Below, one piece after another: positions 42,101 through 55,100 of a stretch of DNA of 64,000 bases. A model generated the notes under the pieces. The model was not told where the DNA came from. It saw nothing but the letters and a program-made list of their open reading frames with translations, and ran no database searches. The position numbers and the translations under genes are program-made. Numbering within the stretch: the stretch's first letter is position 1; every line of letters begins with the position of its first letter. The stretch comes from Lineus longissimus (lineage: Eukaryota > Nemertea > Pilidiophora > Heteronemertea > Lineidae): the NCBI RefSeq assembly GCF_910592395.1, contig NC_088315.1:7752501-7816500 (forward strand). The letters run 5' to 3'.

Positions 42101-44650
42101 TTGAATAGCCTTTCCCCTTGGATCCACTTTGTAATTGTCAAACGTTTTTCAAAAGCAGCAGATTGTAATCCCCATTCCATATAAAAGAAGACACCGAACC
42201 CGATCAAACCTAGTACATGCACATTAACATTTTTAGCCTGATCTTACCAATTAAGCCAGAGGGATATACATGTACATACTCTTTAACTACGGTCGCCAAA
42301 TTCAAACCTCAAATTGGAAACAATGCCGATTTATCTCCAGATAACCGATTTCAAACACCTTTCGGGGTATTTTATCTCATTTTATCAAAATGGATGTTAT
42401 CTAAACAATCGCTTCGTTAAAAAGACGGCAAAAAGCAAAAAGTTAACCATGATAATCAATGTTTACGAACAAACAAATTCAACCCAGAGGCAGTGACACG
42501 TTTCTTGTCATGTATAAAGCTTACTAAAATTAACTTTTTCAACCCACATATTATAGGCCTACTTTTTGATGAAACATGGGTGGTGGATGTCGCCATCTCC
42601 CAAAGGTCCTCGAAGAGAACGAATTAGACCCTGCGCGTTACCTTCGGAAAGAGCACCCTGTCGATGGATGCTGACGACGGAGTTGTTCATTGGTCTTGCA
42701 TGGCTTTTGATTCCTAGTTCAGAAGGTTTAGGGTAGGAGGCGATGGATCCAATTCTTCAATTCTTCTGAAGAAGATTAGTTTACATAAATGCTGCGGACT
42801 CAAATTGAAAGGTTATTAATTAAAAGACATCTTACAGAACGCCAAAATAATGATGAGATTACGGGATATTACACCGACATGAATTGTAAATCGGACTCAC
42901 TTACTCTGTTTTCATCAGAAATTATAATTTGCCGTAAAAAATTGATCTAACCGCATGCTCTTTATGAATATGCGCTCCTCGGCTTCAAAATCCTTCTTCG
43001 CCTTTTCTCATCTCCTGTTGAAAGACGTTGATGTTTGGAGTCCACAAATGACGATATGCGGACACCGAGATTTAATGCCGTCTGCAAAGGAGATGTCAAT
43101 ACAGTTAATAAAGTTATAGCAAGAATTAATAAAGTCCGGTCTTCATTTATTCTTGGTAATAGTATATGCATTTTCTTAATTGATATTGATATTGTTCTTT
43201 CAGGCAAAAAATGTTCTGACACTTTTGAGTGACATCTAAGCCCCCACAATCGAGCGATTTAGATCGCTGCTATAAATGTACTTGCATGCGACAATAATCA
43301 CTCGTTTGCGAAATAACATTCGCAAGTAATCTTCATGGTAGTTGAGTTCAGCTATAAGATTCGCCACATGGACAATGGTTCATTTGAAACCAAATAAAAA
43401 GAGATCGTGAATGTTGGTTCGTCATGTTACCCCGATTCGGCGACGGACCTCCCCGTTTCCCGTCACCAATGCGCCTGATTAGCCCGGAGATTTTTTCGCC
43501 CTATTTTCTCGCCCTGCTTTGTCATGTGTTCCTGACATGGTGTGGTTTGAAACAACCACTTCATAAACATCTGTGGTATTTCAAGGGTCTGTTGGTACCT
43601 CCGCCATGTTCGCCGTGGCAAAATACATATAATAGACATTTTGCTGTGCTCTGGCTGATCCACTCATGAAGCGAGAGTTCGTGGGTTCGAATACCTCCCC
43701 AAAAGTCACGTCAATGCGTTTAATTTACACATTCTAATTTATCCCCCAGGTCTTAATATGGTATTTGCTTCTAGCGAATTCAAATAATCGCCCAAAGAGT
43801 TTCAGAGGCCTAGTGCGCGGGAGCTAGCGCAGCTAAGCTCTCCGTCTTCGCGTTAGCGCCAGTTTCATCCCCTGCAGGCAAATCAACTCAAAACGATTTC
43901 ATAGCATTATGGGGTTTTCTCGTTTCTTTTCGTAATGACGTCAACTCTGTTATGTACCCAATGACGTCATTTCATGAGTTGTTTTGACAACATATATTCA
44001 TTGTATATATATCTTGAAATTGTTTCATAGCAAAAATGGAATGAAAAAATATACAGGCAGATGTACTAGTACACATTATAAATGTTCTGGATGACATTTC
44101 GAATTCTAGTTTTAACACATTTTGTACATTTGATTGAAAACCTGCTGGAAAGCGAAGAAGAAGATTCGAAGAAGAAGAAAAAGAAGCAGAGTCAGCACCT
44201 TTTCGCCAAGTGCATGACGAAACTACACTCCGGAATCAGCGGTATCGGCTCGTTAATACCAATATGACGAATTGACCGTCACGGGAGTATAGAGACATTC
44301 ATAAATTTATAGCTTATCTTGAAAAGCAAAAAAGGACAAACTTGTGAATGGTATAGACCCAGAAATAGCAGACATTCCTTAATCCGACCCCTGACATTTA
44401 CTCCACCTCTCAATTAAATATGCCAAAACACAATTTCCAATGCTCCATTCATACATATTTTCAATAATTTTTTCTGGATATTGCATTTTGCACAATTATT
44501 TGAAAAATGCACTGTATATGCAATGTTTTGAGCGAGGCTGGTCCCCAAATGCAGTCTAGCGGGAAGTGGTGGGATCAGGCAAGAATCATCTCTGATTCCC
44601 GATATGCTGTCACCACATTAAAGCTGACGGGTCGAATACACACCCTCACA
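39169..44650. other. Gene-free stretch with scattered CREs
   Basis: No gene is recognised. It contains a G homopolymer (about 39457-39473) and further TGACGTCA octamers at 39743-39750, 43936-43943 and 43962-43969. There are also tRNA-like T-arm fragments: GCGGGTTCGATCCCCGT near 41664 and GTGGGTTCGAATACC near 43681. The fragments lack complete cloverleaves and are likely SINE debris. Confidence 0.45.
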
Positions 44651-44658
44651 GCCAGTTT

Positions 44659-44778
44659 AATACGACTGCACAGCGTTGACACGCAAGCACCACTCCATGG
44701 CACTTTAAGTGTTACTTTAATGGCAGGCTCTGGAGTGGTGCTTGCGTCTGCTGCATCAACGTTGGGCAGCCGTATTTA
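44659..44778. repeat. Long imperfect hairpin with 17-bp perfect core
   Basis: ACGCAAGCACCACTCCA (44681-44697) is the exact reverse complement of TGGAGTGGTGCTTGCGT (44731-44747). The pairing extends outward with small bulges: AATACGACTGC...CGTTGA on the left against TCAACGTTGGGCAGCCGTATT on the right. The inner loop holds a second palindrome, CACTTTAAGTG. Total arm length is about 40-48 nt. It could be a fold-back transposon remnant or a transcribed hairpin. Confidence 0.75.
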
Positions 44779-47700
44779 ATTCCTGCGTGGGTTAAAATAC
44801 GCCGCTGAAAATACATTCGCCTGTCTTAACAGTAGCCTACAGAGCTAGCCGGGTTGTTTCAAACAGCCAATCCGACGTGAAACTATCGTTTTTCACGCCA
44901 CCGTATCCGTTACAGTCTTTGCAACGGGTTGGGTCGCATTTCATGCTGCTCGCAGCATAGCCCGGCACACAACGACATAGCAAAAATACGCCGTTTGTAT
45001 ACGATAACTTTAGAAAGTGGCTCACATTTTATTCTGCAGGGATCGTTTTCAGGCATTTTTGAGGCTGCGTTTGGCTTTATTCTTTCTTAAAGAGTGGGCC
45101 TGTTTAAATCACAATTTATCTTAGAGTAGACTACTGTAGGTGGTTCATGCTTCTCAGCGAAGGTATTCATAAGAGGAACTCACTCTCCATCTGCTTCGCG
45201 AGAAGAAAGTTATCCGCATTATGATCGTTTCATCGGAATTCGACCAAGTACCGGGTATGCATTATGTGTTGATCGAACAGACCTTTATCTACATGTACAT
45301 GTACATGATTTAATATCTTTCGAAATTAAGGAAAGAATGGCCAAGAAGTAGACAGGGTGTTGCAAAGAATGTTTTTGCCTCATTGAACAACATTCTTCCA
45401 TTTTAGTTGCCTGGCAATGTGTCTGCAAATAAAGAAAAGCAACCATTTTATACTTGGAAGAACATGTAACTTCCCAATCGTCCATTCCAAGTGAGGGATC
45501 GAACAGCTTTCCTTGACCTTGCGATTCAGGCGCAGACGAATATTTCCCGCGCGTCGCTCACATCAAAAACCACAACAGCAGCAGCCCGTTTCCTTGTCAG
45601 TCGCAGACATTTTGTTTTGACAAGCAACAAAGCACAAAGAAGACGCAAGTTCAAAACAATTAATATCCCCAAGGAAGACAAGTTTCTTTTTTGTGACTTG
45701 GGCAACGAAGCGAGGTTGTTGTGAGATTGCCTGGGGGGAATACATGAAGACTCTTCTTGCGCTTGGGGGCTCGCCTGACGTGGTCAGGGTAATGGAAAAA
45801 CGGCGGTGAAGCAAGGCAAAATTGAACGTTTTACCCGGAGCGTTCTCCTGTCATTCAGCCGGGGACACGACAATCATTCTCTTTCTTACAGCTTCTTGCC
45901 ACGAAGCTTCCTCGAAAAGTTCGAGAAGCTTCTGGGTGAAACGAAATAGGCCAAAAACCGTTGATTAGTCCATATTTAGGTTACGCGGGTTTTCTGCCGA
46001 GGTTTATCTCCTCTACGATTCTTTGCGAAACGAGAATATGCTGAATTAATAAAACAGTGTCGGTTGACCACTTCGAAATATCATCCAGAGGACCCCCAGC
46101 GCTACCCTGGCACAGAATCAGGGCGAGCTATGTTTTTCAGCCAAAACAAATATGCACCGCTTGATTACTGAGTGTGGTTTCAGGTGAATGTTAAGAGACC
46201 AATACCCCAAAAACAACTACAGCAAGAAAACGTGCATTACAGAAATATCAGATACCATACGTCATCAGCCAACAGCCACGAAGATTTCCACCCTGGTGTC
46301 ATGTTCCTCCCAGAGTGACCATCTTGGTGACCATCCATCGACCCGCCTCCCCACCTCCCCAAGGCCATTGTCTTACGGTTGATCATGGCTGTCCAAACAA
46401 CAGCGGGAGCAAAACATACACTAGGAATCAACAAAGTCCTCGCCGCTTGATCAGGTGCTGCTTTTGTAAATAGAGCTGGCTAGGGTAACCCAACGCTGGA
46501 GACGCTGGCAAGACGACACCAGTCATTGTCTTTAGTAAAGGAGACGCGGATACCGGCATCTGTTTACCTGGATAGCTCATCACACCCAGCATTTTAGAGG
46601 AGATGATGCTGAAGACTACAAAATGTAATACTTTTAAACAAGTTGTAACTGGTTAACAAATGTTTAATGCAAAACGCAGCATTTCACGCTAATATGGAGA
46701 TGGACATTTAACTTAAAACAATGAAACAAGTTCTACAGAAAATTGAGATTTCGTATCTCACTTTCTCATTTTGGCATGACCTGTTGTTGCTTGTTAACTT
46801 TTTCTGGATATTGACAACTTAAATTTTAATATTTTGCTATAAATACATGTATACACTGTATAGAGCCCGACTTATTAAAATCCCTGCTAAAACTGAAAAG
46901 TTCAAGTTTAATCTTTCATGTTATATATTGTTAATCAGTAATTTTGTGGATTACGATCTATACTTGGAACAACAAGAAGAGAGTGCAGGACATCGAAACG
47001 ATAGTCATCTGGAATGTCCGAAGAAAAACATTGGAGAGATAATCGAAAAAAAAGCAATATGATAATCATTGTCCATTTTGCTAAAGGGATATCTAAAGCA
47101 GGTGGAACTAAACTTTTGTCTGTTATTGCTGATGGAATGTCTAATGCAGATATGTTGGAGCATCAGCCTAGCATCGTATCTCATATTATTGCGTCCTACA
47201 TGTAGGCCTATATATTTAGCACGTCGCTAGACACATTTGTTGAAATATCAATAATAGCATGGCATAACCGCCTCTGATCCTATTGATGATAACGTATGTC
47301 CAGAAGTAGTCTAGATTGGAAACTAGTTTTATATAATCAACATGTTCAAGGGATACAAGGATCAGCATAGGCTTTCTAATTCAGCCCAAACGGAAAGGCA
47401 TGTTTTCTGAATCGTCGTACGTGATATGATCGTCTTTCATGCTAAATGGTAGAGAGGCTTCTGTCCTGGAAATAGGCCTACTCATTGCCTATGAACGATG
47501 AAAAATCTACAAGATATCGTGTATTTTACAAAAAAAACACTGGCCTACCGGTAAGCCTAATAAGTTCATGCTGCATCTCAAGATAATGTGAGTATTAATT
47601 GAATGCAAATGCACTCCACGACTATATCATTGGTGTACATTTGTCCTGTACTACAGCATTGCGCTGTACATGTACTTTCGGCGCCATCTTCATCACGGTA

Positions 47701-48295
47701 GATGATTTACGATACATGAAATCACTGTTTAAGTTACCTCTATATATCATGCAAACCTTTAAGTTATCTCTATACATCATACTAAACGTTGATAGTTTTT
47801 AAAATTCTTCTAAAATAACTCGAAAGGTTCGAAATCTTTCAATTGAAATCAAACACGTTCATCCCCATGTGTTTTGAAAGTCCCCCTATTCTGTAAACCT
47901 GCTTGAAAGATTCTGCCCTTGCCGCGCATCTCCATCCGCGGGCAGTCTCTATATGATGAGAAAGACGCAGTCGCCAAGGCGTTGTTATTACACGGATTCT
48001 GTACGGGTTTCAGTAGCTGGCACAGGGTAGCAAGCCTCGGGCGTGTCTAATAAAATCGTTTAAAACTATCAAAAATTGCGTCCTTGGTCATTTTTAAGGG
48101 GATCAATAGTAATCCTTGCGACATGCATCTAATCTCTTCCAAGGCCAGTGCGTCTCATTCTCAACACTTTCTGTACATCGAAGGAAGGAGTGATAGGCTA
48201 ATTCCTTTTCCTCCAAGGTTTTTCCAGTGATCATTTGCAGATTTCCTTGAAATTTGTGCGGAGTGGCATTGAGTAGGTTACTGGGAATGTGCATT
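44779..48295. other. Gene-free stretch
   Basis: No gene is recognised. It contains an ACATGTACATGTACATG palindromic tract at about 45292-45308, and a 25-bp near-duplicate at about 47728 and 47759 (TTTAAGTTA-CTCTATA-ATCAT). Confidence 0.45.
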
Positions 48296-50105
48296 GTGCA
48301 GCTTATGGCGACTGTCTATTCCATTGCAGCATAGCTAGTAGTTTGGTCGGGGTGGGGGTGGGGTGTTGCAAAAGGACACTTTTGGAAAATTTATGGCCAG
48401 AAACACAGGGTTTTTTGTGCCTGCTTGGGACATTCGCCCTCCCCCCCTCCTAGCTTTGCCCACGATTGCAGAGAACAGCTTATAGGGACTATCCATTCCA
48501 TTGCAATGAGCAGCTTCTGGGGACTGTCTATTCCATTGCAACAGCAGCTTATGGGTGTGTCCATTCCATTGCAAAGAACAGCTTATGGGGACTATATATT
48601 CGATTGCAATGAACAGCTTATAGGGACTATCCATTCCATTGCAATGAGCAGCTTCTGGGGACTGTCTATTCCATTGCAACAGCAGCTTATGGGTGTGTCC
48701 ATTCCATTGCAAAGAACAGCTTATGGGGACTATATATTCGATTGCAATGAACAGCTTATAGGGACTATCCATTCCATTGCAATGAGCAGCTTCTGGGGAC
48801 TGTCTGTTCCATTGCAACAGCAGCTTATGGGTGCGTCCATTCCATTGCAAAGAACAGCTTCTGGGGACTACCTATTCGATTGCAATGAACAGCTTAGAGG
48901 GACTATCTATTCCATTGCAATGAGCAGCTTTGGGGACTGTCTATTCTATTCCAACAGCAGCTTATGGGTGTGTCCATTCCTTCGCAAAGAACAGCTTCTG
49001 GGGACAATCTATTTGATTGCAATGAACAGCTTAGAGGGACTATCCACTCCATTGCAATGAGCAGCTTATGGGGACTGTCTATTCCATTGCAACAGTAGCT
49101 TATGGGTGTGTCCATTCCATTGCAAAGAACAGCTTATAGGGACTACCTATTCGATTGCAATGAACAGCTTAGAGGGACTATCCATTCCATAGCAATGAGC
49201 AGCTTATGGGGACTGTCTATTCCATTGCAACAACAGCTTATGGGTGCGTCCATTCCATTGCAAAGAACAGCTTCTGGGGACTACCTATTCGATTGCAATG
49301 AACAGCTTAGAGGGACTATCCATTCCATTGCAATGAGCAGCTTATGGGGACTGTCTATTCCATTGCAACAGCAGCTTATGGGTGTGTCCATTCCATTGCA
49401 AAGAACAGCTTCTGGGGACTACCTATTCGATTGCAATGAACAGCTTAGAGGGACTATCCATTCCATTGCAATGAGCAGCTTATGGGGACTGTCTATTCCA
49501 TTGCAACAGCAGCTAATGGGTGTGTCCATTCCATTGCAAAGAACACGTTCTGGGGACTATATATTCGATTGCAATGAACAGCTTAGAGGGACTATCCATT
49601 CCATTGCAATGAGCAGCTTATGGGGACTGTCTATTCCATTGCAACAACAGCTTATGGGTGCGTCCATTCCATTGCAAAGAACAGCTTCTGGGGACAATCT
49701 ATTCGATTGCAATGAACAGCTTATAGGGACTATCCATTCCATTGCAATGAGCAGCTTATGGGGACTGTCTATTCCATTGCAACAACAGCTTATGGGTGCG
49801 TCCATTCCATTGCAAAGAATAGCTTCTTGGGACAATCTATTCGATTGCACTATGAGCAGCTTATGGGGACTATCCATTCCATTGCAATGAGCAGCTTATG
49901 GGGACTGTCTATTCCATTGCAACAGCAGCTTATGGGTGTGTCCATTCCATTGCAAAGAACAGCTTCTGGGGACTGTCCTTTCCATTGTATTGGGCAGCTT
50001 ATGAGGACTGTCCATTCCATTGCATAGAGCAGATTTCAGGGGCCTTCTCTTCCAAATGCTACGTACATTGGGCAGCCCACAAGAACTGCCTTGCCATTGC
50101 ATAAG
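48296..50105. repeat. 138-bp higher-order satellite of ~34.5-bp monomers
   Basis: Monomers of the type CAGCTTATGGGGACTGTCTA plus TTCCATTGCAATGAG repeat in sets of four distinct variants, giving a 138-bp higher-order unit (equivalent ATGGGTGTGTCC blocks begin at 48551 and 48689). An isolated monomer lies at 48296-48330, then about 130 bp of non-repeat, then the continuous array from about 48470. Because 138 is divisible by three, open frames persist (49102-49890 plus strand, 262 codons; 48335-48850 minus strand). These translate into 46-residue repeats with no known family. Confidence 0.93.
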
Positions 50106-52039
50106 GCACGCCGGGACCACCTATTGCTTCACTGCACTGTGCAAATTAGGGGTGGACATTTTATTGGGAAGTATACAGGGACTGGAGTCTTGGACATCAT
50201 ACAGAGACAGCTTATTCCATCGCCAAGGGTAGCGTTGGGAAATACTGTGTTTGCAGCCCAATGCAACGGTATCGATGACCCCATAATCAGTTCAAACCAA
50301 AGTCAAGTTCAATATAAGAAACAAGTTTCTGGGCCACTGTCCAATTTCAAGCCATTTTCCTTCAACCACAATTCCTGATGATTCCTAAATGTGGAGTCTT
50401 CACCAAGTAGGTTTGAGGGGAAATGGACTGTGGCCCAGAACATATTTCATTGACTGCTATTTTTAAAAGACAACACTAAACGCATACTTTGTATATTTGC
50501 TGAATTTATTTCACAATATATTACATAGATGACCTATGATTGCATATATTACTTCAAGAAGATTTACATCCATGATCGAAAATGCTCAGTACTTGGGAGA
50601 CACACGAGTTCCCCTTCCTAGTTAAGCTACAGACACAGCATAGACCAACATAAGTTGCATATTTCTAGAAGACAAAACACAGAAAGCACAAAACTGTACA
50701 ACCAGTGCATGGTACATGTTCACTTGAAGGTCTGCCAGGTTATCTAGCAATAATGTATCTAATGCTACGTCCACCTCAAGTGTGAAGAAATCTGCTATAC
50801 ATTTGTACACAGCTGCCCAGAAAAATGCAAGGGATCGTATGATAAAAATTTGGCAAAAGAAACTCAGCTCCGAAAATCTCTCAAAATTCAAGCAATCCAT
50901 ATATATTTCAATCATCTCATAAACATAAACGTACAATAATTCTGCAGATTTGAGGTGAGTTTTTTCACTTCTTTTTTTCCAAATCCACCCACTCCAGGCT
51001 TCAATTAATTTGGTCCAGTTCAATGGTCTTAATAAATGATTCCATAGGCCTACGAGACAATATTTTTCTGAGACCCTAATTTCCTGATTCTGTTCAAATA
51101 CATTATTTATAATTCATGTTAGCAAGCTTAAGTACAGTTCATCCAAATACCACACATGGGACCACCATTCTGCACTGCTCATTTAAGCCCGTACATACGC
51201 TGCCTATAACAAATAGAAGTCGACAAAACTTCAAAATGAGGTAAACCATTCACGGAGAGATATAGTCTCCACTGGTTCCCATAAGTACACTCTTACAGGG
51301 TTATATGTGACCTTAAACAGGGTGAAATACAAGCAGTGCAGAATGATTTGAAGATGCGAAAGCTCGATCGAGATCAGAGTTTGATAGACGAAAGTTGCAG
51401 AAAATGAAGTCATTAGCTGAATGTGCACAATAGACTCGATATCTGGCAGTATAAAGTTTGTTATACCAAACAGTGGAAAATTCCGTCGCCTGAGAAAAAA
51501 GTATGCTGAGTTTTCAAGCGGCAAGATTAAAGACTTTTTCGGCGATGATTTCAGGGTTACCGCGCATAAAAAATCGACTAGCGGCACACTGAAAAAAACA
51601 TCACGAAAATTCAATTGTTAGACTTGTTGGTTTTGGAAGATTCTGATGAGCGAGTTGAGTTAGATCCTGTCTTTAAGAGTTATCATTTGATTAAAAATTA
51701 TTATCACAATGTGTACTGCGTAAATTGGTTTCCGCTTAAGAAAGATTCAGAGAACAGTATTGATTATCATGGGATGGCGCAAGGCAAAATGCAGATCTGT
51801 CGTAAGAAAGTGTCATGTGCCATCCCATAATAGATGAACAATACCGAGTGATTCTTTTCAGCAAGGATTCTAGCTCACCACACCACGAATGAATATGGTA
51901 GCTGTTATCAATTCTTACACTGTTTGTTTTGAATGGTTGTATTGGGACCTTATTATCATCTTTTTTCATTCTTGGTAAAAGTAATGGATATTTAATACAT
52001 TGGTAAATTGTGGAATCGGATATTTCATGTAACGGTTCA
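50106..52039. other. Satellite edge and gene-free sequence
   Basis: Decayed monomers persist to about 50225. Beyond that no gene is recognised. An inverted repeat ATGGGATGGC (51769-51778)/GCCATCCCAT (51819-51828) is present. Confidence 0.45.
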
Positions 52040-52112
52040 CTGTGTAATGTATTTTTACTGCAACTAGTACTCTGTGTAATGTATTTTTACTGCAACTAGT
52101 ACTCTGTGTAAT
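52040..52112. repeat. 32-bp tandem repeat
   Basis: CTGTGTAATG starts at 52040, 52072 and 52104. The first two units are full copies including TATTTTTACTGCAACTAGTA. Related GTGTAATG phrases continue to about 52255. Confidence 0.9.
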
Positions 52113-55100
52113 GACCTCTAAGCTCAGTGTAATGCAAGTATTGGTAGATATGTACATGTACTACATTTAGTACACCATGTGTGATGTAAGTACATGCACT
52201 ATGGAAAATAATATACAATACATTTTGCACTGTGTAATGCATTTAGCACAGGGTAATACAGTGAAGCACATCATGATACGATTGCTTTCAAAAGGTGAAC
52301 TTGGACTTCAATTAATAATTTCACTGATATTGATTTTTTTGTCAGATTTTGTACTTTTTTCCAAGAGGAAATCCAAACAAAACATGTGTGAGTCATTTGT
52401 GAAGTAACTCTTGCATCACATTGGGTAATAAAATAATTCGTTCAAAATTATATCACGGATACTCAAAAATTCTACTTTCTCGTTATGAAAGGGATACCAC
52501 GAAAAAAATTATTTTGGTGTTTTTTATCCATAAATACGCCCATTACAGACTCAGTCACAGTGAAATGTAAAGTTTTAGAATATGATTTCAATTCCACTGA
52601 AATAGGACAACTGTGACGGCATCAAAGTACCACAATCTATTCATCTCTTTATCATGTTTACAGCATATACTGATGATTTTGAACATTTGATACTTGACCA
52701 ACTGATGTGTGCCAGTTTGTAACATAAATATATGCATGATTCTTTATAGCACCATTGCACGGTGCATTTTGGTGCGGGCAAGTGCTGAAGGAGAGCTTGA
52801 TTGTGCTACAGCTACACGAGCTAAAACCATAGTCTTGCTACTGACCTACAGGTGGCGCTTTGAAATGTCAGGCCTGGTAGCCGCTAATTGTACATAAGAT
52901 AAATTGATGTTTCAACATTTAGTTCTCTGAATACCCGTGGTGGAGTTTTGAAGCACGAATGAACAATGGTGTGAAAATATGGAAACTTTTTTCAAAATGC
53001 ATTTTCATTGATACAAAATATCAGCATATTAGATATTAGATAGAAAAAATACCTTTTTCCAAGTCGAGTTTATAAAACCAATCCTTTATTTGACCTTTTT
53101 AAATACCACGTAACACTGCGTGCTCTTATTGAGTGCAATTTACCTCCGACGGGTGATAAGATGGCTACCAGGGCTCACACTTCTTGCTGCCGTCGCAGCA
53201 CGTCAGGTGACCAGACCACTCAACCATGGACGGGGAGAACAATGACCTTTATACACTATTACCACAGATTGTGTCAAACACCATCATGTGACTATACAAA
53301 ATACACATCGAGTATATTCCAGAATGCACACACAAAGATCCAACACTTTCTGCAGTAGGCCTATGAGGTTTTAAGGAAGCAAGGCTAGGAATTTTCCACG
53401 TTTTTTATATCTACGTTTTTCTCATCGAAATTGAATCGATTGTTTATATAAGCTTTGTCCATATGAAGATGACAGTCTGAGCATGTTTTGGTGAAATACT
53501 GAGAGGCGTTATCAAAGCCCATGTTCCTGGGGGGATCTTTGCCGTTTAATTGTGTAAATTATGTGATATGGAAGAAATACCAAGCGTGTGTAAATATAAG
53601 AGATATCTACAGTGGGGAAGATGTAACACTCGAGGAAATCAGAGGAGTAATAAAATCACCAACGAGTTCAGAAAGACCAAGGTTAGAGCCATTCCAAGCC
53701 AACAGAACAGAAAACTATGTGATTGAGAACACACACATTCTCTTGTTCTCCTCTTCTCTCCTTCTCTTTATAGCCTTGTTGGAGTGAAATAGCACTTGAC
53801 AGCATAGTAACTTTGACATTGAACACAGAAGCTGGACAAATTTATGGAAGAATATTTTTCATTATTACTGCACTTGATAATAGACTGAGTTTATGACACC
53901 AGACGTGGGAAACAGTGGTGTCGGGGCACTGAAAATCCAATTTGCTCCACACTGTGTTCAAAATATACAAAAAAACCCTCCTGTAATTGGTACCACGCAT
54001 ACCTAATACAGATTTGTTTCAAAGTTCTTTGGCAAAAAATATTTGAATATCATAAAGTTTTCTAATTCAATCCTCAGGATACGATTGGTCATACAACTAT
54101 TCAAATGCGAAGACAACCAATCGAAATCTTAGGATTCAAAGGTCAAAGGTTACTATGCTGACCTTGGAACTCTACGACAGATAAGTACAAGTATGGTTTA
54201 TGGGAAATAAACTTGACCAAAGAAAACCCATCTTCCTTCAATGTATTTGCGTCGTTTCCTGGGAATACTACATAACATTACAGTAAGTGCCTAAACAGCT
54301 ATTTGTGGCATCTGTCGCTAAGTTTACCCTTTGAATAATAGGGGGCCATTTCGAAACAATTTGATGCAAAATGCAAGCAACTGGGGTGGAGAAAGGTTAA
54401 AATCATTCAGTTTTCATGCAGAAACATCAAAACTTAATTGATAGCTTAAGGGTGGAGACTTTAGCAGTAATGTTTTCTAATGGTACATTGGTATGGGGTG
54501 GGAGCAAAACTAAATTTTTTTTCTCCATCAAACAGTTTGGTAACAGCCCCCCAAAGAATGCAGGGACTGGTAACTTCACAGAGATCATGGGAATGAAATT
54601 TTTGGCCAGGTTTGTAATCACAATTTTTGTATGCAAGCATTGTCGTGACATATATCACATCTGTGTGACTCGATCATAAAGAAATGATTAGAAGTGGCCA
54701 GTCCCTACAAATCAACTTGACACTGAAAGTGAATTTAATCATCGATTATAAAATTTTCTGAACTCTGGCGCATTTTTCTCACAAAAACTGACAAGTGAAG
54801 AATTAATATGTGGGAACAAATACATAAGCAAAACAAGCAAATGAATGGTATAAACTGTAATGATGCACTTTATATAAACAACTTTGTGTCCATTGTGAAT
54901 GTAATAAATTCTGTGATTTCTCAAATATATCTGTTCGATTTAAAATCACAAATCCATTAAACAGGAAATTATTAGAAACTGATTACTTCTTACGCTCTTC
55001 TGTTCTGAATTTTTTTCCGAAAAACACCAGACGTATCACTATTTGTAGCAATGCAAAGATTCCAGACAAAGCAATTAAACTCCTACTATAATTCTGCTTC

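Noticed and set aside
43810-43880. Possible tRNA-like GGGAGCTAGCGCAGCTAAGC segment
   Set aside because: The A-box is degenerate and the B-box absent (GTTTCATCCCC); too decayed to call.
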